Shown piece by piece: positions 8,410 to 18,084 of a stretch of 64,000 bases of DNA. A program made the position numbers and the translations under genes. The first letter of the stretch is position 1. Each line of letters begins with the position of its first letter. This stretch comes from RPQJ01 sp963706755 (GTDB taxonomy: Bacteria > Pseudomonadota > Gammaproteobacteria > Steroidobacterales > Steroidobacteraceae), in assembly GCA_963706755.1 (NCBI GenBank), contig CAVPNH010000016.1:226899-290898 (forward strand). Direction: 5' to 3'. The notes under the pieces are model-generated. The model did not search any database. It was given only the letters and a program-made list of their open reading frames with translations, and was not told where the DNA came from.

Positions 8410-9426
8410 ATGCCGCAGATGAACATGATCCAGGCGCTCAACTCCGCCATGGACATCATGCTCGGCCGCGACCCGAGCGTCGTGGTCATGGGCGAGGACG
8501 TGGGATTCTTCGGCGGCGTGTTCCGCGTCACCGACGGGTTGCAGCGCAAGTACGGCGAGCACCGGGTGCTCGACACGCCGATCGCCGAGGGCGCGATCAT
8601 CGGCGCGGCCATCGGCATGGGCGTGAACGGCCTGCGTCCGGTTGCCGAGGTGCAGTTCGCCGACTACATCTACCCGGCCTGCGACCAGATCTTCAGCGAG
8701 CTGGCGCGGCTTCGGTACCGCACGGCCGGCGAGTTCTGGGCCCCGGTCACGATCCGCACGCCCTGCGGCGGCGGCATCCGCGGCGGCCAGACCCACTCGC
8801 AGAGTCCCGAGGGCATCTTCACGCATGTCTGCGGCATCAAGGTGGTGATGCCGTCGACCCCGTATGACGCGAAGGGGCTGCTGATCGCCTCGATCGAGGA
8901 CGACGACCCCGTAGTGTTCTTCGAGCCGAAGCGCATCTACAACGGCCCGTTCGACGGCGAGCCGAACAAGCCCGCCGTGCCCTGGAGCACGCATCCGAAG
9001 GGCGAGGTGCCGGACGGCTACTACACCGTGCCGATCGGCAAGGCCGAGGTCGTGCGCAAGGGAGCGCAGGTCACGATCGTCACCTACGGCACGATGATTT
9101 ACGTCTGCGAGGCCGCCGCGCGCAGCCTCGGGCTCGATGCCGAGATCATCGACGTGCGCACCATGGTGCCGCTCGACGTGGACACGATCTGCACCTCGGT
9201 GAAGAGGACCGGTCGATGCCTGATCGCGCACGAGGCGACGCGCTTCTCGGGCTTCGGCGCCGAACTCTCGGCGACCATCCAGGAGGAATGCTTCTGGGAC
9301 CTCGAGGCGCCGATCGGGCGTGTCGCAGGCTGGGACACGCCGTATCCTCACGCCTTCGAGTGGGAGTACTTCCCGGGTCCGGCGCGGGTCGCGGCGGGCC
9401 TCAAGGCAGTGATGGAGACGCCATGA
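8410..9426 (+). CDS. bkdA2: Branched-chain 2-keto acid dehydrogenase E1 beta subunit
   Basis: A 338-residue transketolase-like subunit that pairs with E1 alpha to form the alpha2beta2 ThDP enzyme. Recognisable features are MGEDVGFFGGVFR (about 27), LDTPIAEGAIIGAAIG (about 58) and GGGIRGGQTHSQSPEG (about 120), followed by the C-terminal transketolase domain. Length is normal. Its stop overlaps the ATG of the E2 gene by four bases, a sign of translational coupling. Confidence 0.94.
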   Translation: MPQMNMIQALNSAMDIMLGRDPSVVVMGEDVGFFGGVFRVTDGLQRKYGEHRVLDTPIAEGAIIGAAIGMGVNGLRPVAEVQFADYIYPACDQIFSELARLRYRTAGEFWAPVTIRTPCGGGIRGGQTHSQSPEGIFTHVCGIKVVMPSTPYDAKGLLIASIEDDDPVVFFEPKRIYNGPFDGEPNKPAVPWSTHPKGEVPDGYYTVPIGKAEVVRKGAQVTIVTYGTMIYVCEAAARSLGLDAEIIDVRTMVPLDVDTICTSVKRTGRCLIAHEATRFSGFGAELSATIQEECFWDLEAPIGRVAGWDTPYPHAFEWEYFPGPARVAAGLKAVMETP

Positions 9427-10721
9427 CCCGCTACGTGTTCAAGATGCCCGACCTCGGGGAAGGCACGGTCGAGGCGGAGGTCGTCGCCTGGCACGTCAAG
9501 GTCGGTGACCTCGTGACCGAGGAGACGGTCATCGCGGAAGTGATGACCGAGAAGGCGGCGGTGGAGGTACCGTCGCCCGTGGCTGGCCGCGTGGTCTCGA
9601 TCACCGGCGCGCCGGGCGACATGGTGCGTGTGGGCGCGGAACTCATCGTGTTCGAGACCGAGACCGCGGATGACGAGCCGGCGCCTGCCCCCGCGCCGTC
9701 GGCGGACGCTGCCCGCGGCCCGGCGAATGCGGCTCCTGCCGCGGGCCAGCCGGGTGCCGGAACCGCTGCGAAGGCCGTCGGTAGCGTGGGCGCAAGCAGC
9801 GCGCAGGCCGCGACCGGCGCAGCGAAGCGACACGGTCGCGTGATGGCTTCACCGGCAACACGCCGTCGCGCGCGCGAGGCCGGCATCGACCTTGCCGAGG
9901 TCGAGGGCAGCGGTCCGAGCGGCCGCATCACCAGGCAGGACTTCGAGACCGCGCTGGTCGGCGCGGCCTCGCCGAAGGCTCCCGCCGCGCCGGCGCAGTC
10001 CGCAGGTCTCGTGAAGCGCTGCGGCATCGAGGAGGTCAAGGTCATCGGCGTGCGCCGCGTCATTGCCAATCGCATGACCGAGGCAAAGCGGAACATTCCG
10101 CACTTCGCCTACGTCGAGGAAGTGGACGTCACGGAACTCGAGTCGCTGCGACAGCACCTGAACGACCGCCTGCCCGCGGGCGCGGCGTCGCTCACCTTCC
10201 TGCCGTTCATCGGCGCGGCGCTCGCGCGGGTCCTGGTCGATTTCCCGCAGTGCAACGCGCACTACGACGCCGAGCGCAACGTGCTCATTCGCCACCACGG
10301 CGTGCACCTCGGCATCGCCACGCAGACGCCCGACGGACTCAAGGTGCCGGTCGTGCGCCACGCCGAGGCGCGGTCGCTCTGGGACCTCGCGGCCGAGATC
10401 CGCCGCGTGTCCGAGGCGGCGCGTGTCGGCAAGGCGGCACGCGAGGAACTCACGGGTTCGACCATCACCGTCACGAGCCTCGGCAAGCAGGGCGGCATCG
10501 TCTCGACCCCGATCATCAACGCGCCGGAGATGGCGGTCATCGGCGTGAACAAGGCGGTTGAGCGCCCGGTCGTCGTGAACGGCGCGATCACCGTCCGCCG
10601 CATGATGAACCTGTCCTCGTCCTTCGATCACCGCTACGTCGACGGCTACGACGCCGCGGCCATGATCCAGGCGCTGAAGGACCTGCTCGAGCACCCCGCA
10701 ACCATCTTCATCCCCGGTTAG
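9423..10721 (+). CDS. bkdB: Branched-chain 2-keto acid dehydrogenase E2 (lipoamide acyltransferase)
   Basis: A 432-residue E2 component that transfers the branched acyl group from lipoamide to CoA. One N-terminal lipoyl domain is present with the lipoylated Lys44 in MTEKAAVEV. An Ala/Pro-rich linker follows (about 85-135), then the E3-binding domain (ASPATRRRAREAGIDL, about 141) and the catalytic domain ending with SSSFDHRYVDGYDAA, which has the HRxxDG motif. The start is the ATG overlapping the E1 beta stop. No E3 (lipoamide dehydrogenase) gene is in the window, so the complex must use one encoded elsewhere. Confidence 0.94.
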   Translation: MTRYVFKMPDLGEGTVEAEVVAWHVKVGDLVTEETVIAEVMTEKAAVEVPSPVAGRVVSITGAPGDMVRVGAELIVFETETADDEPAPAPAPSADAARGPANAAPAAGQPGAGTAAKAVGSVGASSAQAATGAAKRHGRVMASPATRRRAREAGIDLAEVEGSGPSGRITRQDFETALVGAASPKAPAAPAQSAGLVKRCGIEEVKVIGVRRVIANRMTEAKRNIPHFAYVEEVDVTELESLRQHLNDRLPAGAASLTFLPFIGAALARVLVDFPQCNAHYDAERNVLIRHHGVHLGIATQTPDGLKVPVVRHAEARSLWDLAAEIRRVSEAARVGKAAREELTGSTITVTSLGKQGGIVSTPIINAPEMAVIGVNKAVERPVVVNGAITVRRMMNLSSSFDHRYVDGYDAAAMIQALKDLLEHPATIFIPG

Positions 10722-10725
10722 ACAG

Positions 10726-11781
10726 ATGCACACACTTGAATCGGATCGACAGCTCCAGGAATCCCCGCGCATGAACACGAACACCCAGGCGCGCCCGGCC
10801 TTCGGCACGGTGCTGGCGGACAAGATGGCGGTCGCCACCTTCCGCGACGGAAAGTGGAGCGCCCACGAAGTCCGCGTGACGGGACCGATCGAGATCCACC
10901 CGGCGGCGCACGTGCTGCACTACGCGAGCACCTGCTTCGAGGGCTTCAAGGCCTATCGCTGGGCCGACGGCAGCGTGCGCGTGTTCCGCATGGACAAGCA
11001 CATCGCGCGACTGCGACAGAGCGCGCGCCTGCTCGCGCTTCCGGTGCCGGACGAGGGGCAGCTCGCGGACATGATCCTGACCGTGATCGACCGCGTGCGT
11101 GCGCAGGTCCCGGAGCCGCCGGGTGCGCTCTACATGCGGCCACTGCTCTACGGCACCATGCCGAACATCGGCGCGGCCTCCGCGCCCTCGAACGAGGCGA
11201 CCCTGATCGTGCTCGCGAGCCCGGTGTGGGACTACTTCTCGGGCGGCGTGAAGCCGCTCAGGATCTTCGTCGAGGACCAGAAGCACCGAACCGCCGACCA
11301 CCTCGGCATGGTGAAGACGGGCGGCAACTACGCCGCGGCCATGGGCCCGACGCTCGCCGCGCGCGAGCAGCACAAGGTGGACCAGGTCCTGTTCTGCCCG
11401 GGCGGCTCGGTTCAGGAAACGGGTGCCGCGAACTTCCTGCTCATCCGCGAGGGGCACATCCTCACGCGCAGCCTCGACTCGACGTTCCTGCACGGCGTGA
11501 CGCGCGACTCGCTGCTGACCATGGCGCGGGAGATGGGGTTCAAGGTCGAGGAGCGGCTGTTCGACGTCGCCGAGATGCTGGAATGGGTCAAGACGGGCGA
11601 GGCCGCGCTTTCCGGCACCGCAGCCGTGCTCGCGGGCGTCGGCACGCTGGTGCACGGCGGGCGCGAGCACAAGGTCGGCAATGGTGAAGTCGGGCCAGTG
11701 ACCCAGAAGCTGCGCGCGGCGCTCGTCGCCATCCAGACCGGCGAGTCGCAGGACAAGCACGGATGGACCAAGCGGGTCTGA
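10726..11781 (+). CDS. ilvE: Branched-chain amino acid aminotransferase
   Basis: A PLP fold-type IV aminotransferase of about 340 residues that interconverts Val/Leu/Ile and their keto acids. PLP lysine lies in LGMVKTGGNYAA, and GSVQETGAANFLL and LHGVTRDSLL are family signatures. It starts four bases after the E2 stop, or at a second ATG at 10771, so it belongs to the bkd operon. The operon therefore joins transamination and oxidative decarboxylation, which favours a catabolic or branched-fatty-acid precursor role over biosynthesis. Confidence 0.92.
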   Translation: MHTLESDRQLQESPRMNTNTQARPAFGTVLADKMAVATFRDGKWSAHEVRVTGPIEIHPAAHVLHYASTCFEGFKAYRWADGSVRVFRMDKHIARLRQSARLLALPVPDEGQLADMILTVIDRVRAQVPEPPGALYMRPLLYGTMPNIGAASAPSNEATLIVLASPVWDYFSGGVKPLRIFVEDQKHRTADHLGMVKTGGNYAAAMGPTLAAREQHKVDQVLFCPGGSVQETGAANFLLIREGHILTRSLDSTFLHGVTRDSLLTMAREMGFKVEERLFDVAEMLEWVKTGEAALSGTAAVLAGVGTLVHGGREHKVGNGEVGPVTQKLRAALVAIQTGESQDKHGWTKRV

Positions 11782-11820
11782 CCCTTACGGCTGGAACCTG
11801 ACGCAGCGCTGCCTGGCTTT

Positions 11821-12369
11821 TCAGCCGGGCAGCCTCACGCCGGGCAGCATGCCCCGCATCGCGGACCACGCCAGTGCGCCGAACATGGCCGCGCCGCCCA
11901 ACGTACCCAGTACTGCGGGCCCGATCGTAATCTGCGCGGCACGCACGAGCGCCAGGGCCTCGGGTCCGAGCGTGTACGCGAGAGCGACGGCGGTTCCGGC
12001 GATTGCGGCTCCCGCAACGCCACCGATGATCGCCCGGCGGCGGGCGGCGCGTCGCAGATCGCGCACCATCCAGTCGTGTTCGCGCTCGGCGACCGAGCGG
12101 AGGTCACGTCGAGTCGTGGGATCCGCGATTCCCGCGAGCCGCTCACGTAGTCTTGCGCCGAAGTCCGCCGACAATTCCGGACGCGGCAGTGCGCGGGCGA
12201 GAGACGCATCGAGTGCTGCGTACTGCGCCTGCCAGTCCCTGCAGCGCGCGCAGCCCTCGAGGTGAGCACGGACGCGATGCGTCTGCTCTGGTCCGAGTGC
12301 GCCCTCGTGCAGTTCCACGATCTCGAATTCGTAGCCGGCGCAGGGGCCGGGCAGGTCGTTGTCTTTCAT
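11821..12369 (-). CDS. Anti-sigma factor with zinc-finger domain, membrane-anchored
   Basis: A 182-residue protein. The N-terminal cytoplasmic zinc-binding anti-sigma domain carries the His-x3-Cys-x2-Cys motif in HLEGCARC (about 33-40). A basic juxtamembrane region follows, then two hydrophobic segments (about 112-132 and 142-168). Its ATG overlaps the stop of the ECF sigma gene by four bases, so the two are co-translated and the protein most likely sequesters that sigma factor at the membrane. The inducing signal is unknown. Confidence 0.82.
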   Translation of the reverse strand: MKDNDLPGPCAGYEFEIVELHEGALGPEQTHRVRAHLEGCARCRDWQAQYAALDASLARALPRPELSADFGARLRERLAGIADPTTRRDLRSVAEREHDWMVRDLRRAARRRAIIGGVAGAAIAGTAVALAYTLGPEALALVRAAQITIGPAVLGTLGGAAMFGALAWSAMRGMLPGVRLPG

Positions 12370-12914
12370 GCGGCTTTCACCTCGTCGGGGCGCGCGAGCT
12401 CCATCAGTCGCTTGCGGGCCCGGTGCAGCAGGTTCTTTACGGTACCGAGCGGCATACCCAGTTGCTCGGCGACGTCCTCGTAGGACCGGTCCTCAAGGTA
12501 GAAGAGACGCACCGCCTCCTGCTGGTTGTGGGGCAGTGTCTCGAGCAGCCGGAGCAGGTTGTCGCGTTCCGGATCCGCGGCCGGGCCCGTTGCGACCGCC
12601 GCCGCTGCGCGATGTGCCTCGTCCGAGTCCGGATCGTCGAAGGACACGGTCGGCCGGCGCCGGCGCAGTTCCATGAGGCAGGTGTTGCGTGCGATGGCAT
12701 AAATCCAGGTGCCGAGCGCGGCCCGGCCATCGAACCCGGGCAGGGCCTTCCAGACCCTGACGAAGGTCTCCTGGGCGGCATCCTCGGCGGCCGGCCGGTC
12801 CTTGAGGATCGAGTACGCGAGGCGGAACACCTTGTCCTGGAAGGCGGGTACGACAAGATCGAAGGCGCGGGCGTGCCTGCCCGCGGCCAGATGCTGCTCG
12901 ATCCCTTCGTCCAT
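12366..12914 (-). CDS. ECF (sigma-70 group 4) RNA polymerase sigma factor
   Basis: A 182-residue sigma factor. Region 2 runs from about 24 to 90 (FRLAYSILKDRPAAEDAAQE, then FVRVWKALPGF), and region 4 from about 125 to 175 (LPHNQQEAVRLFYLEDRSY, then GTVKNLLHRARKRL). An acidic linker joins them. It overlaps the anti-sigma gene downstream and is divergent from a DUF6249 membrane-protein gene, a frequent neighbour of such pairs, which may be a regulon member. Confidence 0.93.
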   Translation of the reverse strand: MDEGIEQHLAAGRHARAFDLVVPAFQDKVFRLAYSILKDRPAAEDAAQETFVRVWKALPGFDGRAALGTWIYAIARNTCLMELRRRRPTVSFDDPDSDEAHRAAAAVATGPAADPERDNLLRLLETLPHNQQEAVRLFYLEDRSYEDVAEQLGMPLGTVKNLLHRARKRLMELARPDEVKAA

Positions 12915-13093
12915 GGGGCTTTATACGCTCAGGGTCGCCCCAGGGTTGCACCTGCCAGGCGAATCAATGGGCCGGAGCGCGCTCGGGGGGGTGCGGCCGC
13001 GTGGCAAGGCGGCCGGCCTGCAACCCTGGGGCCGTCCTGTGCATATAACGAATACCGACCCTGGTAACCAATGCCCACCCTGGAGGCCCTGCG

Positions 13094-13516
13094 ATGAACG
13101 AAGACGCCATTGCCGTATTCATCCCGATCGTCGCGATCGTGATGTCGCTTTCGATTCCGATCGTCTACACGATCGCCGACTACAAGCGCCGGCGCGACAT
13201 CGTCGAGGCGCATCACCGTGAGCGACTGGCTGCCATCGAGCGCGGCGTGGACATCCCGCCCCTGCCGGAGTCGTTCTACCAGCCGATCTCCCGCCGGCCG
13301 CCGCGCACGGGCTCGACGCTGCTCCCCGGTCTCATCTGGCTCTTCATCGGCATCGCACTCTTCGTCGCACTGGGAGCAGTTGCAGGCCACGGCGTGAGCT
13401 ACTTCGGGCTCATCCCGGCCGGCATCGGTCTCGCGTATCTCATCTACTACGCGGTCGAGGGCCGCAAGCAGCTCCCGGCCGCCGGCGCACCCGGCGAGGT
13501 CAAGGGTTCCACGTGA
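13094..13516 (+). CDS. DUF6249 domain membrane protein
   Basis: A 140-residue protein with an N-terminal transmembrane helix (about 5-25), a cytoplasmic charged segment containing HHRERLAAIERGVDIPP, typical of DUF6249, and two C-terminal helices (about 76-95 and 101-118). The start has a good ribosome site, TGGAGG, nine bases upstream. It is divergent from the ECF sigma gene, and proteins of this type are often found beside ECF sigma operons. No biochemical function is known. Its last 17 bases overlap the end of the TonB receptor fragment on the other strand. Confidence 0.75.
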   Translation: MNEDAIAVFIPIVAIVMSLSIPIVYTIADYKRRRDIVEAHHRERLAAIERGVDIPPLPESFYQPISRRPPRTGSTLLPGLIWLFIGIALFVALGAVAGHGVSYFGLIPAGIGLAYLIYYAVEGRKQLPAAGAPGEVKGST

Positions 13517-14161
13517 CCGACAGGAGCCACGAGCTGCCCGTCATCACGTAGAACTGCGGGTCGCCGAGTTCGCTCTCGGCGACCGGTTCTCGCACGTCGG
13601 TGAGGTTGTAGCCGTCGAGCCGGACCTGCCACGGGCCGAACCGGTATCCGACGCCTGCGTCGAGCACGGTGTAGGCATCGGCTTCGACGGTGTTGCTCTT
13701 GTTGAGATACCGGCTGCCGACGTAGTTCGCGATGACGGATGCCTGGAAGCCCTGGGCCGGCGCGTAGACGATGCCGCCGGCTGCCAGGTCGTTCGGCGAC
13801 ATCTCGAGCGTGTTGCCCTTCAGCTGCTGTATCGACCCGTCGGGCCGCAGCCGCTCGTAGTCCGTGAACGTCGAGTCGTGGTGCGCATAGGTTGCGGTGA
13901 GTCTCAGGTCGTCCGCGACGCGCCAGCTCGACTCCATCTCGATTCCCTTGAATCGCTCGCTGCCGGCGTTCGCGAGCGACGGCCGTCCATCCACGTTCTC
14001 GGGAATCACGAGGTTCTCGAAGTCCATGTCGAACCAGGACATCTCCCAGGTCAGCCGGCCATCGAGGTGACGGCCCTTGAGCCCGACTTCCCAGGTCGTG
14101 GCCGTCTCAGGCTGCAGGATGCTGCCCTCGGCCTCCGGCCCGAAGTCCGCGGCCGCGCGTT
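13500..14161 (-). pseudogene. TonB-dependent receptor, C-terminal fragment only
   Basis: About 218 residues with the features of the last third of a TonB-dependent outer-membrane receptor: ILQPETATTWEVGLKG, alternating beta strands such as GIEMESSWRVADDLRLTATY, and DAGVGYRFGPWQVRLDGYNL near the C-terminus. The protein ends in an aromatic-rich strand (LLSVTWNP) as expected for a barrel. The plug domain and roughly 500 N-terminal residues are absent. Coding similarity stops exactly where the MFS transporter gene ends, so a deletion (or assembly collapse) removed the 5' part. No start codon or ribosome site of its own is evident. Confidence 0.8.
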
Positions 14162-15481
14162 TCACCTGGTCTGTTCGGGAGCGTCCATGGGCGCGACCGG
14201 GGCCGCTGCGGCGCCGATCGGGTTTGCGTTGAACAGTGTCCCATAGACGATGGCGCCCACGGCGCTCACGGCCGCCGTCAGGACGAATGCGGCCGAGTAC
14301 GTGCCGGTGACGTCCACGAGCCAGCCGGTCACGGCCACACCGACGATGCCCGGGACGGTCGCAATCGTGTTGCTGAGGCCCATGAGTTGCCCGGCGTGGC
14401 GTGGCGAGATGTCGAGCCCGTTCGGGGCGTAACCGGACCACGCGCAGCCGAGAATGCCGGCCGCGCCGCACATGAGCGCGAGCGCGAGCATCGGCGAGTG
14501 GACGTCGCGCGTGGCGAGCAGGAAGGCGGCCGAGCCCACGAGCCCCGTGCACTGCATCAGCTTGCGCGTGTTCGTCAGCGAGGCGCCGCGGCGGATCCTG
14601 CGATCCGAGATGCTGGCGCCGAGATTCGTCACGACGAACATCGCGAGCCAGGGCGCCGCAGAGAAGAATCCCGAGTTGGCAATGCTCAGGCCCTGCGCCT
14701 CGCGGAAGTAACTCGGCAGCCACGAGATCAGCACGTACAGGGTCCACGTCGTCGCGAAGTGCCCGACGACCATGGCCCACACGGCCGGCAGGCGCAGCAC
14801 GCGACCCAGTGGCAGCGTGTCGTGCGCGCCCGCATCCTGCGTCATCTGTCCGATGAACGAGCGTTCCGCCGGCGTGATGCGCGGGTCGGACTCGGGGTCG
14901 TTTGCCACGCGCGCGAACCAGGCCACGGCCCATACGAATCCCAGCAACCCGAAGGAATAGAACGCCATGGACCAGTGCCAGCGACTGACGATCCAGCCCG
15001 TCGCCATCAGGCCCACGACCGTGCCCATCGGGATGCCGCTCAGGAGCCGGGCCATGGCGCGAGTGCGCTCGGTCACAGGGATCCAGCGCGAATAGAGTTC
15101 GACGGCGGCCGGGAATATCGCGGCTTCGCCGAGCCCCATGCAGATCCGCGCGGCGATCAGCAGTGGAATGGACAGGGCAGCCGCGGGCGGCGTGAGCAGC
15201 GTGAACACGGACCATGCAATGACCGCCAGTCCCAGCACGATCCGGCCGCCGTAGCGCTTCGCGAGCGCGCCGCTCGCATACATGAAGAGCATGTAGCCTA
15301 TGAAGAACGAGGAGAGGACCATGCCCTTCTCGGTCTGGGACCAGCCGAGTTCCTCCCTCATCGCCACCGCGGCGACCGAGATGTTTACCCGGTCGGTGTA
15401 GGCGATGAAGCTCGCAAGGAAGCACAGGCCGACCAGTACCCGCCGTCGCGACCATCCGCCTGCCACTCGATCGTCCGTCAC
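14162..15481 (-). CDS. MFS transporter, anion:cation symporter family
   Basis: A 439-residue protein with twelve predicted membrane helices in two halves. FIAYTDRVNISVA in helix 1 and the RICMGLGEAAIFPAA segment in helix 4 are typical of the ACS family (hexuronate, tartrate, phthalate and similar organic anions). The substrate cannot be told. It is divergent from the aminotransferase-kinase gene with a 134-bp gap and followed without spacing by the remnant of a TonB receptor, a common partner for uptake of organic acids or aromatics. Confidence 0.83.
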   Translation of the reverse strand: MTDDRVAGGWSRRRVLVGLCFLASFIAYTDRVNISVAAVAMREELGWSQTEKGMVLSSFFIGYMLFMYASGALAKRYGGRIVLGLAVIAWSVFTLLTPPAAALSIPLLIAARICMGLGEAAIFPAAVELYSRWIPVTERTRAMARLLSGIPMGTVVGLMATGWIVSRWHWSMAFYSFGLLGFVWAVAWFARVANDPESDPRITPAERSFIGQMTQDAGAHDTLPLGRVLRLPAVWAMVVGHFATTWTLYVLISWLPSYFREAQGLSIANSGFFSAAPWLAMFVVTNLGASISDRRIRRGASLTNTRKLMQCTGLVGSAAFLLATRDVHSPMLALALMCGAAGILGCAWSGYAPNGLDISPRHAGQLMGLSNTIATVPGIVGVAVTGWLVDVTGTYSAAFVLTAAVSAVGAIVYGTLFNANPIGAAAAPVAPMDAPEQTR

Positions 15482-15615
15482 TTGATCCTCCCCCTCGAGC
15501 GCCTCAGGATGAGGCAGCGGGGCGAGTCCATCAAGGCCGGTGCCCGGCAGAGGGCCATCCCTGGGACAGACGATGACCTGATGCTTGATGATGCACTGCG
15601 GGCGCAGGGACTGTC

Positions 15616-17971
15616 ATGACACTGAAGCTGCAAAAACCGGCATCCGAGCGCAAGCGCAACATCCTGCAGGTTGTGCACGACCACCTCTACCCGGGCCGCG
15701 TGCTGCGCCTGGAGCGGGGAGGTATCGATTTCGTGCCGGACCGGCGCGAGGGCTACCGCTACTGGGACGCTGACGGACGCGAGCTGCTCGACCTGCACCT
15801 GAACGGCGGCACCTTCAATCTCGGTCACTGCAATCCGCAACTCGTCGAAGTGCTGCAGCGCGAGGCGCAGCGCTGGGACATCGGCAACCACCATTTTCCC
15901 TCGGAGCCGAAGGCGCGGCTTGGCCGAGGCGCTGATCGCAGCCACGCCGGGCGACATGCGCTACGTGGTACTCACCAGCAGCGGCAGCGAAGCCAACGAC
16001 GTTGCGATCAAGTCGGCGCGCTTCGCCACCGGCCGGCGCAAAGTCGTGTCACTGGCCGCCGGCTACCACGGTCGCACCGGGCTCTCCGGTGCGGCGGGGG
16101 ACGACAGCGCAGCGGTCTATTTTCACAGCGACTATCCGGGCGAATTCGTGAAGGTGCCGTTCAACGACCTCGCGGCGATGGAGCGGGCGCTGGCGGGCGG
16201 CGACGTCGCGCTGGTGATGATGGAGACGATTCCCGCCACCTCCGGCTTCCCGATGCCGGAGGCGGGCTATCTTCCGGCGGTCAAGGCGCTGTGCGAGAGG
16301 CACGGCACGCTGTACCTGGCCGACGAAGTGCAGACGGGGCTGGGGCGCACCGGTCATCGCTGGGGTGTCGAGGCGTTCGGGGTCGTGCCCGACATGCTGG
16401 TCACCGGCAAGGGACTTTCGGGCGGCCTGTATCCGATGGCCGCGGTGGTGATGTGCGAGCGCGCCGGAGCCTGGCTGCATGACAACGGCTGGGGACACGT
16501 GTCCACCTTCGGAGGTTCAGACCTCGGCTGCAAGGTCGCGCTCAAGGCGCTGGAACTCAGCCTGGCCGAGAAAACGCTGGCCAACGTGCGCGCCCGTGCC
16601 GCGTACCTGCGCGCGGGGCTCGAGGCGCTCAAGCCGCGCTTTCCATTCTTCGTGGACATCCGGCAGCAGGGGCTGGTGATCGGCCTCAAGTTCAGCGACA
16701 GCCAGCACGGCCTGGGCATGATGCGCGCGCTCTACGAGAACGGCATCTGGGCCATCAGCGCCGGCTTCGATGAATCGGTGGTCCAGTTCAAGCCGGGCCT
16801 GCTCGTCGACCAGGCTTACTGCGACGAGGTGCTGCGGCGCTTCGAGAACGCCTGCATCTGGCTCGCGAACAACATGCTCGCACTGGTGACCGGCGGCAAT
16901 CCGCCCGAGGACGATCCCGTCCTGGCCGGCGTGCGCGAGCTGGCCGAAGCGGCGCTGTCACACTGGAACCTCCGTGGCGCGCTACTCGAGCTGGTCAAGC
17001 ATCGCGAGAACACCATCTTCAAGGTCGCCGCCGCCGATGGCCGCAGTTACGCGCTCCGAGTCCACCGCCACGGTTATCACAGCGATGCCGAACTGCAGTC
17101 CGAGATCGATTGGATGCGTACGCTGGCGCGCGACGGCTGCGTCGAGACGCCGAAGGTCGTGCCGACCTCGGCCGGCAGGGACTTCGTGACCGTGAGCCAC
17201 CAACGGGTCGAGCAGCCGCGGCAGGTGTCCATGCTCGAATGGGTGGCCGGCACCGCCTTCGACAACCTGGGCCGCGTGGAGCGCGGGGTCGAGACGGAAC
17301 TCAAGGATCGTTATCGCAGGCTCGGCGCCCTGGCCGGCCGCCTGCACGCGCACAGCGCGCGCAATCGACCGCCTGCCGGCTTCACGCGCCCGGCCTGGGA
17401 CGAGGCGGGGCTCGTGGGTGAGCAGCCGCTGTGGGGTCGCTTCTGGGAGCATCCCAGGGTCACGCGCGAGCAGCTTGCGCTGATGCGCAAGGCGCGCATC
17501 GTGCTCGACGGCCTGCTCAGGCAGATTGGCAAGGACCCGGAAAACTACGGCCTGATTCATGCCGACTTCCTGCCCGAGAACGTGCTGGTCGAGGGCGAGC
17601 ACCTGAGGCTGATCGACTTCGATGACTCGGGCTGGGGCTGGTACCTGTTCGAGGTGGCCGCCTCGCTGTTCCCGCAGGTCAACCAGCCGTTCTTCGACGC
17701 GCTGCTCGCCGAGTATGTCGCCGGCTATCGCAGCGAGCGCGAGCTGTCCGCGGAACACGAGGCGATGATCCCGGCCTTCATCATGCTGCGCGGCTTCACG
17801 TATCTCGGCTGGCTGATGACTCGCGCGGGAGCGATGCCGAACGCGGATCGCGTGGCCGACGAGGTGTCGAAAGCATTGAGCGCCTTCATTCCCGAACTGC
17901 TGGCGGAGCTTTCCCCGGTGCAGCGCATCGGCGTCGAGATTCTCGCGATGGTGAAGTCGCTTCGAGATTGA
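15616..17971 (+). pseudogene. Class III aminotransferase fused to APH-type kinase domain, one frameshift
   Basis: Two domains in one gene of about 785 residues. Domain 1 (about 1-430) is a class III PLP aminotransferase with the lysine in LVTGKGLSGGLYP and ADEVQTGLGRTG before it. Domain 2 (about 450-785) resembles aminoglycoside phosphotransferase/choline kinase proteins, with HADFLPENVLV and LIDFDDSGWGWYLFE as the catalytic and metal sites. The frame breaks near 15,918, where one extra T (CTTGGCC for CTGGCC) would explain it; this is probably a sequencing error. The fusion recalls phospholyase-type aminotransferases linked to kinases, so a phosphorylated amino-alcohol substrate is a guess only. 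Confidence 0.8.
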
Positions 17972-18084
17972 GTGCCGGCACGCCGGCGGCGACATGATCG
18001 AGGGCATCGGCGTCTTCCTGAGTTCCGGTGCTTCGTGCTCTCCCGGTGCCGTATGCTGTTGCACCGAAAGCGAGAGGACCCCCG

